A stretch of 64,000 nucleotides of DNA from Bradyrhizobium sp. 21 (GTDB taxonomy: Bacteria > Pseudomonadota > Alphaproteobacteria > Rhizobiales > Xanthobacteraceae): contig NZ_JADPJG010000019.1 in NCBI RefSeq assembly GCF_023073335.1, positions 1-64,000 on the forward strand, read 5' to 3'. The notes below the pieces were generated by a model. That model did no database searches. It was given only the letters and a program-made list of their open reading frames with translations, and was not told the DNA's origin. Shown here in pieces: positions 33,836 to 41,979 of the stretch (position 1 is its first letter; each line of letters opens with the position of its first letter). Both the position numbers and the translations under genes were made by a program.

Positions 33836-34093
33836 ATGAGTGATCCATCAAGTTCAGAGACACCGCTGCGCACGACGTTCAAGATCAAGCTGAACGGCGA
33901 CACGCTGGCGATTGCGACCGTCGGCCAGGCCTATCAATTCCTCACCAACTTCAAATCGGTCGAGTGGATGGAATTCCGCTCGCTGCACGAAGACGCGGTC
34001 GCGGCGCTCGAAGGCGCCGCTGGCGATGCCATGCTCGCAGTGCAGGCGACCAACGCCGTGCGTGCGCTGTTCGTGAGCGCGAAGCTGCTCTGA
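33836..34093 (+). CDS. DUF982-family small protein
   Basis: An 85-residue protein of the DUF982 family that is abundant in rhizobia: VGQAYQFLTNFKSVEWMEFR and a helical end AMLAVQATNAVRALFVSAKL. No signal peptide and no known function. Confidence 0.75.
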   Translation: MSDPSSSETPLRTTFKIKLNGDTLAIATVGQAYQFLTNFKSVEWMEFRSLHEDAVAALEGAAGDAMLAVQATNAVRALFVSAKLL

Positions 34094-34132
34094 GCAGCCC
34101 GCTTTTTCCCTGTCGTTGCGAGTGTGATTGAT

Positions 34133-34187
34133 CTCGTGTCCCGGACGCGCCGCAGCGCTCTCGTGCTGCTGCGCGGAGCCGGGACCC
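34133..34187 (+). repeat. Dispersed intergenic repeat, copy R1
   Basis: CTCGTGTCCCGGACGCGC at the left and GAGCCGGGACCC at the right, with a GC-rich self-complementary centre. The same element is at 35779-35841 (opposite strand) and twice at 46491-46634. It resembles an intergenic repeat I associate with Bradyrhizobium. Confidence 0.75.
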
Positions 34188-34203
34188 GGAGCAACACGGT
34201 ACA

Positions 34204-34410
34204 ATGCGGCGACGATGCCGGCGACTACGTCACGGCGCTCCCGGCGAAGATCCACGGCAGTGGAAGGCCGCAACCGAGGCTCTGCTGCTCGTCGCCGAGC
34301 GCGGCGGTCCGGCGATGCTGGCGCGGATCGGCATGATGCGGGCGCTGAACGGAGAAGCGCCGAGAACGACGATGGTGAAGCCGCCGGCGACGCTTGTGCG
34401 CAATCCCTGA
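34204..34410 (+). pseudogene. Frameshifted small-protein gene (WKAATEALLLVAERGG family)
   Basis: Two frames together resemble a short rhizobial protein: DYVTALPAKIHGS reads in one frame up to about 34262, and QWKAATEALLLVAERGGPAM then LARIGMMRALN continues in another frame to 34360. The end after RALN departs from the family as I remember it. A single-base indel near 34260 would restore the frame. Probably inactive. It sits directly inside repeat R1. Confidence 0.5.
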
Positions 34411-34505
34411 GGTATCGACTTCAAACCCTCTAAAGTCGCTAACGCAACTTGAACTCACCCTTAGATTGATATTTCATGGTCGGTACTCGGCAAAGGGGCG
34501 AAAGC

Positions 34506-35084
34506 ATGGCTAACAGGTGGCACGACATGTCACTCAACGACCTCATGCAAACCATGGGACAGGCGCAGATCGGCTCAATCGACTACAACTATGCACTAGC
34601 CGAATATAATCGCCGACAGTTCAAAACGAGCAATCGGCCCATGGTCCTCGCGGTCCTCGCCGCCTTCGCCGCGATGGCGTCGGCGCTCGGTTCATTTTTC
34701 ACCATCGCCGCCGCACAAAACGAAAGTCGAATTGCTGCGTCGATCGACGTTGCACGGAAGCATTTGACTGAGCCGCAGATCTCGGACGGACGCCAGATCG
34801 CCATCAATCTAATGCGGAGCGACGTGAACTTCACCATTGCAACGACTAAACAAAGCGCCGATTGGAATCAGTTTGCCTTAGAGGCCGGCTATCTAGCAAA
34901 CCTACCAGAGAAGAAACGGATTGATCGAGACTATCTCACGTTGGCCACCATGTGCGACATCTGGATCGCGTCGGTGGCATCCATGAAGCTCCCGAACCCG
35001 CCAGCGTCGCCTAACGCCATGCAGACAGTCGGAAAATCCCTCGAAGGCGAGTGCAAACCGATTGTTCACGTTCCAATAAATTAG
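34506..35084 (+). CDS. Single-span membrane protein of unknown function (cassette gene 1)
   Basis: A 192-residue protein. Residues 1-45 are hydrophilic (MANRWHDMSLNDLMQTMGQA...YALAEYNRRQF), one membrane helix spans about 47-70 (VLAVLAAFAAMASALGSFFT), and the remaining 120 residues are helical with two cysteines. The topology is likely N-in, C-out. AAGGGG precedes the ATG at 34506. Codon use is less GC-biased than in neighbouring genes. I do not recognise the family. It lies 21 bases upstream of the HEPN-like gene and is probably co-transcribed with it. Confidence 0.65.
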   Translation: MANRWHDMSLNDLMQTMGQAQIGSIDYNYALAEYNRRQFKTSNRPMVLAVLAAFAAMASALGSFFTIAAAQNESRIAASIDVARKHLTEPQISDGRQIAINLMRSDVNFTIATTKQSADWNQFALEAGYLANLPEKKRIDRDYLTLATMCDIWIASVASMKLPNPPASPNAMQTVGKSLEGECKPIVHVPIN

Positions 35085-35105
35085 TCGCGCGGCGGGGGAA
35101 CAACG

Positions 35106-35765
35106 ATGGCAGGCGATCAGACGCTCCAACCGGAGAACGTCGACAAAAGAGCCCGAAGCAAGAAGCGCAACGAAGCCGAACTGCGGATGATTGTCGCAAC
35201 CAACAGTCAGGACCCATCCCAGCCGCCCCAGATAATGACCGGAGGAAGCTCGAACGAGTTTGCGCCCGCCATCGGCCGTATAATTTCGAGTTGGTCGATG
35301 CTTGAGCTGGAGACCGACATTCTAATCACGGCGATTCTGTTGTCTCGCCAAGACCAGGACATCAAGTGGCGTGGGCGGCAGTTCGGCCGACGATGGGACT
35401 GTCTTCACGAGATGTGGCGTGACTTCGCCTCGACGAATCGCTTCCTGCTAGACGAAATGCATAGAGCCAATAAATCCGTGAAGGCCGCTCGCCATACGCG
35501 AAATCAAATCGCTCATTCGCCAATGGCTTTTGGTGTGAGCGATAAAGGCCCTTGGGTCAGATTTCGCAACCGAAATCCCTCGTTCCCATGGTCAAAAACC
35601 TATTTCGCAAAAGAGCTCGCCGCCGTCGAGGTGCAGATCGTTGAAGCAACGGGCAGGATATTTAGATTTACGGCGCGCGACTACGCCTCCCACTTCCCAG
35701 AGGAAAGTCTTCAACTTTTGACTATCCTGCCCAATATGGATCACGTCCGATTGTCGGTTGACTAG
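35106..35765 (+). CDS. HEPN-like protein of unknown function (cassette gene 2)
   Basis: A 219-residue mostly helical cytosolic protein. After a charged N-terminus, residues 55-80 (AIGRIISSWSMLELETDILI) start a helical bundle, and ARHTRNQIAHSPMAF at about 130-145 contains R-N-x3-H, the R-x4-H signature of HEPN ribonucleases. HEPN proteins are common toxins and defence effectors, but many R-x4-H proteins have other roles. The ending is FRFTARDY and beyond. Codon use is less GC-biased than the chromosome, and the gene is paired with a membrane protein within a repeat-bracketed segment. Function is inference only. Confidence 0.6.
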   Translation: MAGDQTLQPENVDKRARSKKRNEAELRMIVATNSQDPSQPPQIMTGGSSNEFAPAIGRIISSWSMLELETDILITAILLSRQDQDIKWRGRQFGRRWDCLHEMWRDFASTNRFLLDEMHRANKSVKAARHTRNQIAHSPMAFGVSDKGPWVRFRNRNPSFPWSKTYFAKELAAVEVQIVEATGRIFRFTARDYASHFPEESLQLLTILPNMDHVRLSVD

Positions 35766-35778
35766 GCTACGCCGTGGC

Positions 35779-35841
35779 TTCTGGGCCCCGGCTCAGCAGC
35801 GCACCGCTGAAGAAACGCTGCGCTGCGTCCGGGGCACGAGG
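35779..35841 (-). repeat. Dispersed intergenic repeat, copy R2 (inverted relative to R1)
   Basis: On the minus strand it reads CTCGTGCCCCGGACGCAGCG at the start and GAGCCGGGGCCCAGAA at the end, matching R1 and the copies at 46.5 kb. Together with R1 it brackets the low-GC two-gene cassette in opposite orientations. Confidence 0.75.
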
Positions 35842-35856
35842 GACGGACGCCGCGTC

Positions 35857-37713
35857 TCAGTGCCTGTCGTTTCCACGCCCGTCGTCATCGTCATGGAAGT
35901 CGTGGTCGCCGCCCGGTCTGAAGTCGGGGTCGATGCAGGCGAAATTGCCGGCGTCGTTGGTCATGCCGCTGCCCTTGTAGGCGGCGGTCTTCGGATAGAC
36001 GCACAGCGGCCGTGTGCCGCCGGTCGGGAAGTTCTGGGCAATGCGCGGGTCAAAAAGCCCGCCGGTCGGATAGGGCGAGGTGGCGTTGGTATTGGTCGCC
36101 ACGATGCGTTCCGGCGCGATGTCTTTTTCCACCCAGTCGGTGATGGCGTTGAGCTCGTTCACGGCGAAGCTCGCCGTGGCCGCGCCGCCGCCGCAATGGG
36201 CCATGTTCGGCACCATGAACAGCCGGGCGAAATCGGTCGCGCGACCGCTCGTGTGCCTGTCCATGTTTCGATACCAGCGCGCGATCGCTGCACCGGAGAA
36301 GATGCCGTCATTGACGGAGGAGGAGATGATCAGCTTGCCGCCGCGCGCCCTGAACGGACGCAGGTCGGTCGAGACCGCGGCCATGAAGTCCATCGAACTT
36401 TCAGGATAGGCCGCCGTCTTCGTGAAGATCTTCGGCGCATCCGTGTCGAAGTTGAATTTGAACACAAAGGCCTCCTGTCCGTTCGGCCCGTTGACGGGCG
36501 TGACCACCGGCGGCGTCTGGAAGATCATCGGGATCGCGCCCGCGCCGAGCGTCAAATTGATCGCGGTGTTGACGCCCGGCACCGGCGCGGTGACGACGTT
36601 CCAGAAACCCCAGCCCGCGCCGGGCGCGGTGGGCGGCGTCCAGATGCCGGCATCCCAGAACCAGTTCGAATAGAGCCGCTGCCCCCTCGAGTTGACAGGT
36701 CCGGCATAGATCTTCTTCAACGCGTCCACTTGCGCGCCGGTCAGGCAGGTGCCGCCATGCGGCGTCGAGCCGTGCGAGCCGGTGCCGCAGGTATAACTGG
36801 CGAGCGCCGGGTACACCTTCTTCGCCGTGCAGGCGTGATAATTGTCGATGATCCCGTCGACCAGCCCGTCGAGTGCGTCGCAGGCGCTCAGGATCGCGGC
36901 CGAGGCGACCTGGAGGTCCTGCGGCGGAAGCGTGTCGGGAATGAACGGCTGCCCGTTGATGTCGGTGCTGGTTGCAAGCTTGCCGAGCACCTGCTCGTTC
37001 CAGGCCTCCGCGAGGCCGGCCTGCGGCAGGTTGAAGCCGGGATTTTGTGAGATCACGCCGTCGAACAGCCAGGGCGATCGCTGCGAGGCGACCATGGCGT
37101 CACGACCGCCGTTCGAGCATCCCATGATGTAGGAATGGACGGTCTCGAAGCCGTAGAAATAGCTGATGATCTGTTTCGAGATCGTCGTGGTCTTCTCGAT
37201 GCCGTTGTAGCCGTAGTCCCTGCGGGCCTGGGCGTCGATCGCGAAATGCGCCGAGCCGCCGGCATTGGCGTCGTCGTCCTGATGGCCGCCGACGGCGTTG
37301 GTCGCGTTGTCTTCGTGGCCCCCATCATCGGCCGCGACGGCCCAGCCCTGGCCGAGCTCGACGCCAGCGGCGCCCTGCGGGTCGGGCTGGAGGCTGCCAT
37401 CGGTGCCGCCGCCGCCCATCATCTCGAAACGGCCATGCCAGGTATTGGGCAGGTTGAGCGCAAAACCGATCCCGTAGGTGAAGTGGTCGGGGTCCTGGGT
37501 CGAGACCCGCTTGTTGATGATGCCGATCACGTTGCAATAGCCCGATTTCTGGGTCGCGCTCAGGATCTGCGTGTTTGGCAAGGTGAGGCCGGTCAGGGCG
37601 GTGCAGGACGAACGCGGCGCAACGCCGCCCGGCGGCAGTCCATGCGCAATGGCCTGCGGGCCGAGCGCGGCCCAACCGGCCACGATCGTCGAGGCGAGAA
37701 GTCGTCGTTTCAT
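35857..37713 (-). CDS. Tannase/feruloyl-esterase family protein
   Basis: A 618-residue exported esterase. Signal peptide at about 1-24 (ending AIAHG). The serine nucleophile is in MGCSNGGRDAM, and MVPNMAHCGGG supplies the histidine; paired cysteines as in the family are present. It hydrolyses gallate or feruloyl esters of plant origin in the periplasm or outside. The C-terminal tail is Asp/His-rich (GGDHDFHDDDDGRGNDRH) and might bind metal. GGGAGG lies seven bases before the ATG at 37713; the open frame upstream is not coding. Confidence 0.9.
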   Translation of the reverse strand: MKRRLLASTIVAGWAALGPQAIAHGLPPGGVAPRSSCTALTGLTLPNTQILSATQKSGYCNVIGIINKRVSTQDPDHFTYGIGFALNLPNTWHGRFEMMGGGGTDGSLQPDPQGAAGVELGQGWAVAADDGGHEDNATNAVGGHQDDDANAGGSAHFAIDAQARRDYGYNGIEKTTTISKQIISYFYGFETVHSYIMGCSNGGRDAMVASQRSPWLFDGVISQNPGFNLPQAGLAEAWNEQVLGKLATSTDINGQPFIPDTLPPQDLQVASAAILSACDALDGLVDGIIDNYHACTAKKVYPALASYTCGTGSHGSTPHGGTCLTGAQVDALKKIYAGPVNSRGQRLYSNWFWDAGIWTPPTAPGAGWGFWNVVTAPVPGVNTAINLTLGAGAIPMIFQTPPVVTPVNGPNGQEAFVFKFNFDTDAPKIFTKTAAYPESSMDFMAAVSTDLRPFRARGGKLIISSSVNDGIFSGAAIARWYRNMDRHTSGRATDFARLFMVPNMAHCGGGAATASFAVNELNAITDWVEKDIAPERIVATNTNATSPYPTGGLFDPRIAQNFPTGGTRPLCVYPKTAAYKGSGMTNDAGNFACIDPDFRPGGDHDFHDDDDGRGNDRH

Positions 37714-38200
37714 GTCATGTCCTCCCGGTTTGATGATGGTCCGAACAGCGGTCGTCCACGCGACATCGTGGCGCCGCCCCTGGATGCGGGCGTCGTCGCG
37801 ACGGCGAACGATATCGTTGTCGATTGAGAATTCGGGTCGTCGAAAGGTCGTAGCGACCGCGATGCGGCGCACGAGGCAATGCGCGGACGAACGTGGTCGT
37901 CTCGCCGCGATGCGGCATGGACCCGCGGATCGTTGTCCCTCCTTGATGAAGGCACGGACGTTAGCTCCCCTGAAGCCTGCTTGTGTGTTGGCAGGTTTTC
38001 TCGATCCTTAAGCGAGCGATGTTGACGTGTCAACATGACGCAGCACGCGAGTTCTCGGTGCAACCTGTCGTGGAAGCTGTACGGCAAGGCGGCTGTCGCT
38101 CTGCTTCCTGTTGCGGGGCGAGTGCGATAGTCTCGGCAATCGAATCCCGGGACGCCTCGGGGCGGATGCCGCTGCGCCGGCGTGTGAAAGATGGTCGTCG

Positions 38201-38860
38201 ATGGAGCGGGAGAAGACTGGCGTCAGGAAGCGATCCGCCAAGGCCGCACAACGCGGGGCGCCGGTGGCCAAGCCGTCTGCCGCCAAGCCGTCTATCGTCA
38301 AGCTGTCTGTTGCCAAGCCGCCTTTTACCAAGCCGCCTTTTACCAAGCCGCCTTTTACCAAGCCGCCTTTTACCAAGCCGTCGCGATCCGCGCCGCGCGC
38401 TGCACCGGTTGCAAAGCCGGCCCGGCCAAGGCTGCTGGCCTCGGCCGATCTCTCAAGTTCGCTCGGCTATCGCATCCGGCGTGCGCAGCTCTGGGTCTTC
38501 AAGGATGTCAGCCGGCGGCTCGCCGCCTTCGACATCAGCCCGGCGCAGTTCTCCGTCCTGTCGGTGATCGGGGCCAATCCAGGCGTCAACCAGCTCGCCA
38601 TCGCTCAATCCTTGTCGATCGAGCGGGCGGGCCTCGGGCGGCTGGTGGATCATCTGGAGCGGCGCGGCCTGGTGCAGCGTTCGGCCTCCGCCATCAACCG
38701 CCGCTACTATGTGCTGTATCTGACGCAGACCGGCGCCGCGCTCCTCGGCCGGCTGCGGCCGGCGATCGCCGAAAGCGAAAAGGCCCTCGCGGCAAAGCTC
38801 GGGTCTGGCGCGTTCAAGCAATTGCAGCGGGCGCTGTCGATTTTCCTTGGCGATGACTGA
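38201..38860 (+). CDS. MarR-family regulator with a repetitive KPPFT N-terminal tail
   Basis: A 219-residue protein. Residues 1-85 are a basic, low-complexity tail rich in Lys-Pro and Ala-Pro, including four consecutive KPPFT units. Residues 90-210 form a MarR winged-helix domain: FDISPAQFSVLSVIGANPGV, LAIAQSLSIERAGLGRLVDH and LVQRSASAINRRYY. Basic tails of this sort can add non-specific DNA binding. The ATG at 38201 is chosen, without a strong ribosome site. The gene next to it (TRAP binding protein) is on the same strand 174 bases later and could be a target. Confidence 0.8.
   Translation: MEREKTGVRKRSAKAAQRGAPVAKPSAAKPSIVKLSVAKPPFTKPPFTKPPFTKPPFTKPSRSAPRAAPVAKPARPRLLASADLSSSLGYRIRRAQLWVFKDVSRRLAAFDISPAQFSVLSVIGANPGVNQLAIAQSLSIERAGLGRLVDHLERRGLVQRSASAINRRYYVLYLTQTGAALLGRLRPAIAESEKALAAKLGSGAFKQLQRALSIFLGDD
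38312..38380 (+). repeat. 15-bp tandem repeat inside the MarR gene
   Basis: Four consecutive 15-base units (ACCAAGCCGCCTTTT, the first with G for A) plus a nine-base partial unit. Three more diverged units lie just upstream. The period is a multiple of three, so copy-number change would lengthen or shorten the protein tail without a frameshift. Confidence 0.92.
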
Positions 38861-39034
38861 GCCATCGTCGGTCCCCCACCGCGATCCCGTCTTTCTGTCG
38901 CGGCTTGAACTCGGCTCCAGGAACGGGCAAACGATCCGACAAAGACTGTGGCCCAAAAGACCGTGGTCGAAGACGTTGTCCAAGACATGGCCCCGGCCTA
39001 TCCGTTCGAAGCCGACCTCAAGGGAGAACTCATC

Positions 39035-40126
39035 ATGAAACGCCGTACATTCCTCAAGGGCGGCGCCGTGGCCGGTGCGACGACGCTGGTTGCCGCACCC
39101 GCGATTGCGCAAGGCGCGCCCGAGATCAAATGGCGCCTGACGTCGAGCTTCCCGAAGTCGCTCGACACCATCTACGGCACGGCGCAGACCTTTGCGAAAT
39201 ACGTCGCCGAAGCCACCGACAATAAATTCCAGATCCAGACCTTTGCGGCCGGCGAGCTCGTCCCCGGCCTGCAGGCGCTCGATGCCGTTAGCACAGCCTC
39301 TGTCGACATGGCGCAGACCCCGCTCTATTTCTACATCGGCAAGGAGCCGGCGCTGGCCTATGCCACCGGTGCCCCGTTCGGCATGAACCATCGCCATCAG
39401 GAATCCTGGTGGCATTTCGGCGGCGGCGCCGATCTCACCAACGAAGCACTGAAGCCGTTCAAGGCGCATGCGATCCTCTGCGGCAATTCCGGCACCCAGA
39501 TGGGCGGCTGGTTCCGCAAGGAGATCAAGACCGTCGACGATCTCAAGGGACTGAAATTCCGCATCGCCGGCATGGGCGGCCATGTGCTGGCGCGCCTTGG
39601 CGTGGTCCCGCAGCAGATCGCGGGCGGCGACATCTATCCGGCGCTGGAGAAGGGCACGATCGACGCGGTCGAATTCGTCGGTCCCTATGACGACGAAAAG
39701 CTCGGCTTCCAGAAGGTCGCCAAATACTACTACTTCCCCGGCTGGTGGGAAGGCGGCGCCATGCTGCACATGATCGTCAACGACGAGAAGTGGGCGTCGC
39801 TGCCCAAGCAGTACCAGGCGATCGTCAACCAGGCCGCGTCGGCCGCGGGCGCCTGGATGCTCGAGAAATACGACAGCGTCAATCCGGCGGCGCTGAAGCG
39901 GCTGATCGCCAATGGTGCTGAGCTGAAGGCGTTTCCGCAGCCAGTGCTGGAGGCCTGCTACGCCGCAACCCAGGAGCATCTGAACGATCTCGCCGCCAAG
40001 AGCGACCTGTTCAAGCGAACCAAGGAAAGCCACGACGCCTATATGAAGGAACTGCTGTTCTACACGCAGATTGCGGAGAATTTCTACGATAATTATCTGC
40101 TCGGCAAGATGCGCAACAAGGCTTGA
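39035..40126 (+). CDS. TRAP transporter substrate-binding protein (TakP-like)
   Basis: A 363-residue periplasmic binding protein. The twin-arginine-like signal KRRTFLKGGAVAGATTLVAA is followed by WRLTSSFPKSLDTIYG, QIAGGDIYPALEKGTIDA and VGPYDDEKLGF. These closely resemble what I remember of TakP, the dimeric 2-oxoacid-binding protein of Rhodobacter. AGGGAG lies nine bases before the ATG. No TRAP membrane subunits (DctQ/DctM) are encoded nearby, so it is an orphan here. Ligand is probably a carboxylate. Confidence 0.9.
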   Translation: MKRRTFLKGGAVAGATTLVAAPAIAQGAPEIKWRLTSSFPKSLDTIYGTAQTFAKYVAEATDNKFQIQTFAAGELVPGLQALDAVSTASVDMAQTPLYFYIGKEPALAYATGAPFGMNHRHQESWWHFGGGADLTNEALKPFKAHAILCGNSGTQMGGWFRKEIKTVDDLKGLKFRIAGMGGHVLARLGVVPQQIAGGDIYPALEKGTIDAVEFVGPYDDEKLGFQKVAKYYYFPGWWEGGAMLHMIVNDEKWASLPKQYQAIVNQAASAAGAWMLEKYDSVNPAALKRLIANGAELKAFPQPVLEACYAATQEHLNDLAAKSDLFKRTKESHDAYMKELLFYTQIAENFYDNYLLGKMRNKA

Positions 40127-40147
40127 TAGCGAAAGGGGGCGCGGTGC

Positions 40148-40921
40148 CTACGTCGCGCCCAGTCCCAGCCTCTCATAAATCCGCCGCGCATAGGCGCCGA
40201 ACGCGTCCGTCGTCTTGAGCGGTAGGTCGCGCGGGAAGGGCAGGTCGATCGGGAAATAATCGGCCATCTTTGCAGGTCCCGCCGTCAGCACGGCGCAATG
40301 CGAGGACAGGAAGACGGCCTCCTGGATCGAATGCGTGACGAAGATGATGGTCTTGCCGCTCTCGCGCCAGATCCGCAGCATCTCCAGATTCATCTGCTCG
40401 CGCGTCAGCGCGTCCAGCGCGCCGAACGGCTCATCCATCAGGACCAGTTTTGGGTCGTGAATGAAGGCGCGCGCGATCGCGGTGCGCTGCTGCATGCCGC
40501 CGGAGAGCTCTCGCGGATATTTCTCCTCGTAGCCGGCAAGACCCACCAGATTGAGCAGGTCGCGCGCCCGCTCGCGCGCGGCCTTGATCGGCAGGCCCAC
40601 GATCTCCGCCGGCAGCAGCACGTTGTCCAGGATGGTTCGCCATTTCAGCAGCAGCGCCTGCTGGAACACCATGCCGATGTCTCGGGTGGGATCGAACGGG
40701 CTTTCGGCGTTACCAATCTTCACCGTGCCGCCATCGGCGCCGTGCAGGCCGGCCAGAATCTTCATCACCGTGGTCTTGCCGCAGCCGGACGGGCCGACCA
40801 GCGAGACGAGCTCACCTTCCTGCACATCCATGGTGACGTCGGACACCGCCAGGAATTCGGCGCCGCCGCTGCGGTAGACCTTTCGGACGCCTTGCAGGCT
40901 GATGAAGGGTTTTGAGCTCAT
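40148..40921 (-). CDS. ABC transporter ATP-binding protein (nitrate/taurine/NMT1 type)
   Basis: A 257-residue ATPase: Walker A GPSGCGKTT, Q-loop FQQALLLKW, signature LSGGMQQRTAIARA, Walker B LVLMDEPFGALD, and THSIQEAVFLS. These are features of the SsuB/TauB/ThiZ-like importers. Its ATG overlaps the stop of the DapA-like gene (ATGA). It is last in a five-gene operon and would energise the permease at 43857 with the binding protein at 45459. Confidence 0.92.
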   Translation of the reverse strand: MSSKPFISLQGVRKVYRSGGAEFLAVSDVTMDVQEGELVSLVGPSGCGKTTVMKILAGLHGADGGTVKIGNAESPFDPTRDIGMVFQQALLLKWRTILDNVLLPAEIVGLPIKAARERARDLLNLVGLAGYEEKYPRELSGGMQQRTAIARAFIHDPKLVLMDEPFGALDALTREQMNLEMLRIWRESGKTIIFVTHSIQEAVFLSSHCAVLTAGPAKMADYFPIDLPFPRDLPLKTTDAFGAYARRIYERLGLGAT

Positions 40922-41973
40922 GCCAGCCATTTATTCAAGTTAGCCGCCACGAAGGCGTCGTCGCTGAGGTCGGCATGCTCGCGCGTGACGCGATCGATCT
41001 CCTCCTTCTGACCGGGACTGAGGCCCTCGTTCGGGTCGAGGCACCACAGGCCTTGCAACAGGCCCTGCCGACGCAGCACCTCATGGCAGCCGGCGATGCA
41101 GCCGTGAAAATTGTTGGCGACGTCGAAGAACGCGCTGTTGCAGTCGGTGACGCGGGCATCGAGCGCGAGCAAATCGGCCGGAACGCTGTCCTTGTGCCGC
41201 GCCGCCTTGCAGCGCTCGAACTGCTTGATCGCGCTCGCGGTCCACACCGACCAGTGGCCGAGCAGGCCGCCTTTGAAATAGGTGCGTGTGGTGACGCCCT
41301 GGTCGCGCAGATCGAACGGCAGCATCAGGTCGAGCAGGATGTGATCGTCATTGCCGGTATAGAGCGCGACGCGGTCGAGCGCGCCGGCGGCCGCAACACC
41401 GCGCAGCACGTCGAGCGTGCGATAGCGGTTGAACGGCGCGATCTTGATCGCGATGACATTGTCGATCGAGGCAAAGCGCTGCCAGAACCGGCTCGACAGG
41501 ATCACGCCGCCGACGGCCGGCTGGAGATAGAAGCCGACCAGCGGAATTTCGGCCGCGACCGACGTGCAATGCGCGATGATCTCGTCCTCGGAGGCGCCCT
41601 TCATCGCGGCGAGACTGAGGAGCCCTGCGTGATAGCCGATGTCGCGCGCGGTGCGGGCTTCCGTAACCGCCTGCCGGGTGGGGCCGGCAAGGCCTGCGAC
41701 CAACGCCAGTGGACGTTTGCTCCAGTTCGCCGCTGTCTCGGCGGCGAGCTCGAGCACGGGACGGTAGAGGCCGACATCGCGGATCGCAAACTGCGTTGTG
41801 TGCACGCCGACCGCAAGGCCGCCGGAACCGGCATCGATGTAATAGCGCGTCAGCGCGCGCTGATGCTTCTTGTCGAGTTGGCGATCGGCGGTGAGCGCGA
41901 GGGGATGCGCCGGCAGCACGGTGCCGTCGGCGATCAGCTTGCGGATTTCGCTCCTCATCTGGCTGTGGTGCAT
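40918..41973 (-). CDS. Dihydrodipicolinate synthase family aldolase/lyase
   Basis: A 351-residue TIM-barrel enzyme of the DapA family. The Schiff-base lysine is expected in VIAIKIAPFNRYRT, and the end of the family region is seen in ALYTGNDDHILLDL. In catabolic operons these enzymes cleave or dehydrate 2-oxo acids rather than make dihydrodipicolinate. AGGA precedes the ATG at 41973, six bases after the GNAT gene. Its place between a transporter ATPase and an epimerase suggests breakdown of the imported compound. Confidence 0.85.
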   Translation of the reverse strand: MHHSQMRSEIRKLIADGTVLPAHPLALTADRQLDKKHQRALTRYYIDAGSGGLAVGVHTTQFAIRDVGLYRPVLELAAETAANWSKRPLALVAGLAGPTRQAVTEARTARDIGYHAGLLSLAAMKGASEDEIIAHCTSVAAEIPLVGFYLQPAVGGVILSSRFWQRFASIDNVIAIKIAPFNRYRTLDVLRGVAAAGALDRVALYTGNDDHILLDLMLPFDLRDQGVTTRTYFKGGLLGHWSVWTASAIKQFERCKAARHKDSVPADLLALDARVTDCNSAFFDVANNFHGCIAGCHEVLRRQGLLQGLWCLDPNEGLSPGQKEEIDRVTREHADLSDDAFVAANLNKWLA

Positions 41974-41979
41974 GATGTC

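Noticed and set aside
38008-38376. Minus-strand frame with repeated KGGLV units
   Set aside because: It is only the antisense reading of the 15-bp tandem repeat in the MarR gene.
38312-38380. CRISPR-like array
   Set aside because: Units are 15 bp, directly adjacent with no spacers, and in frame within a coding region.
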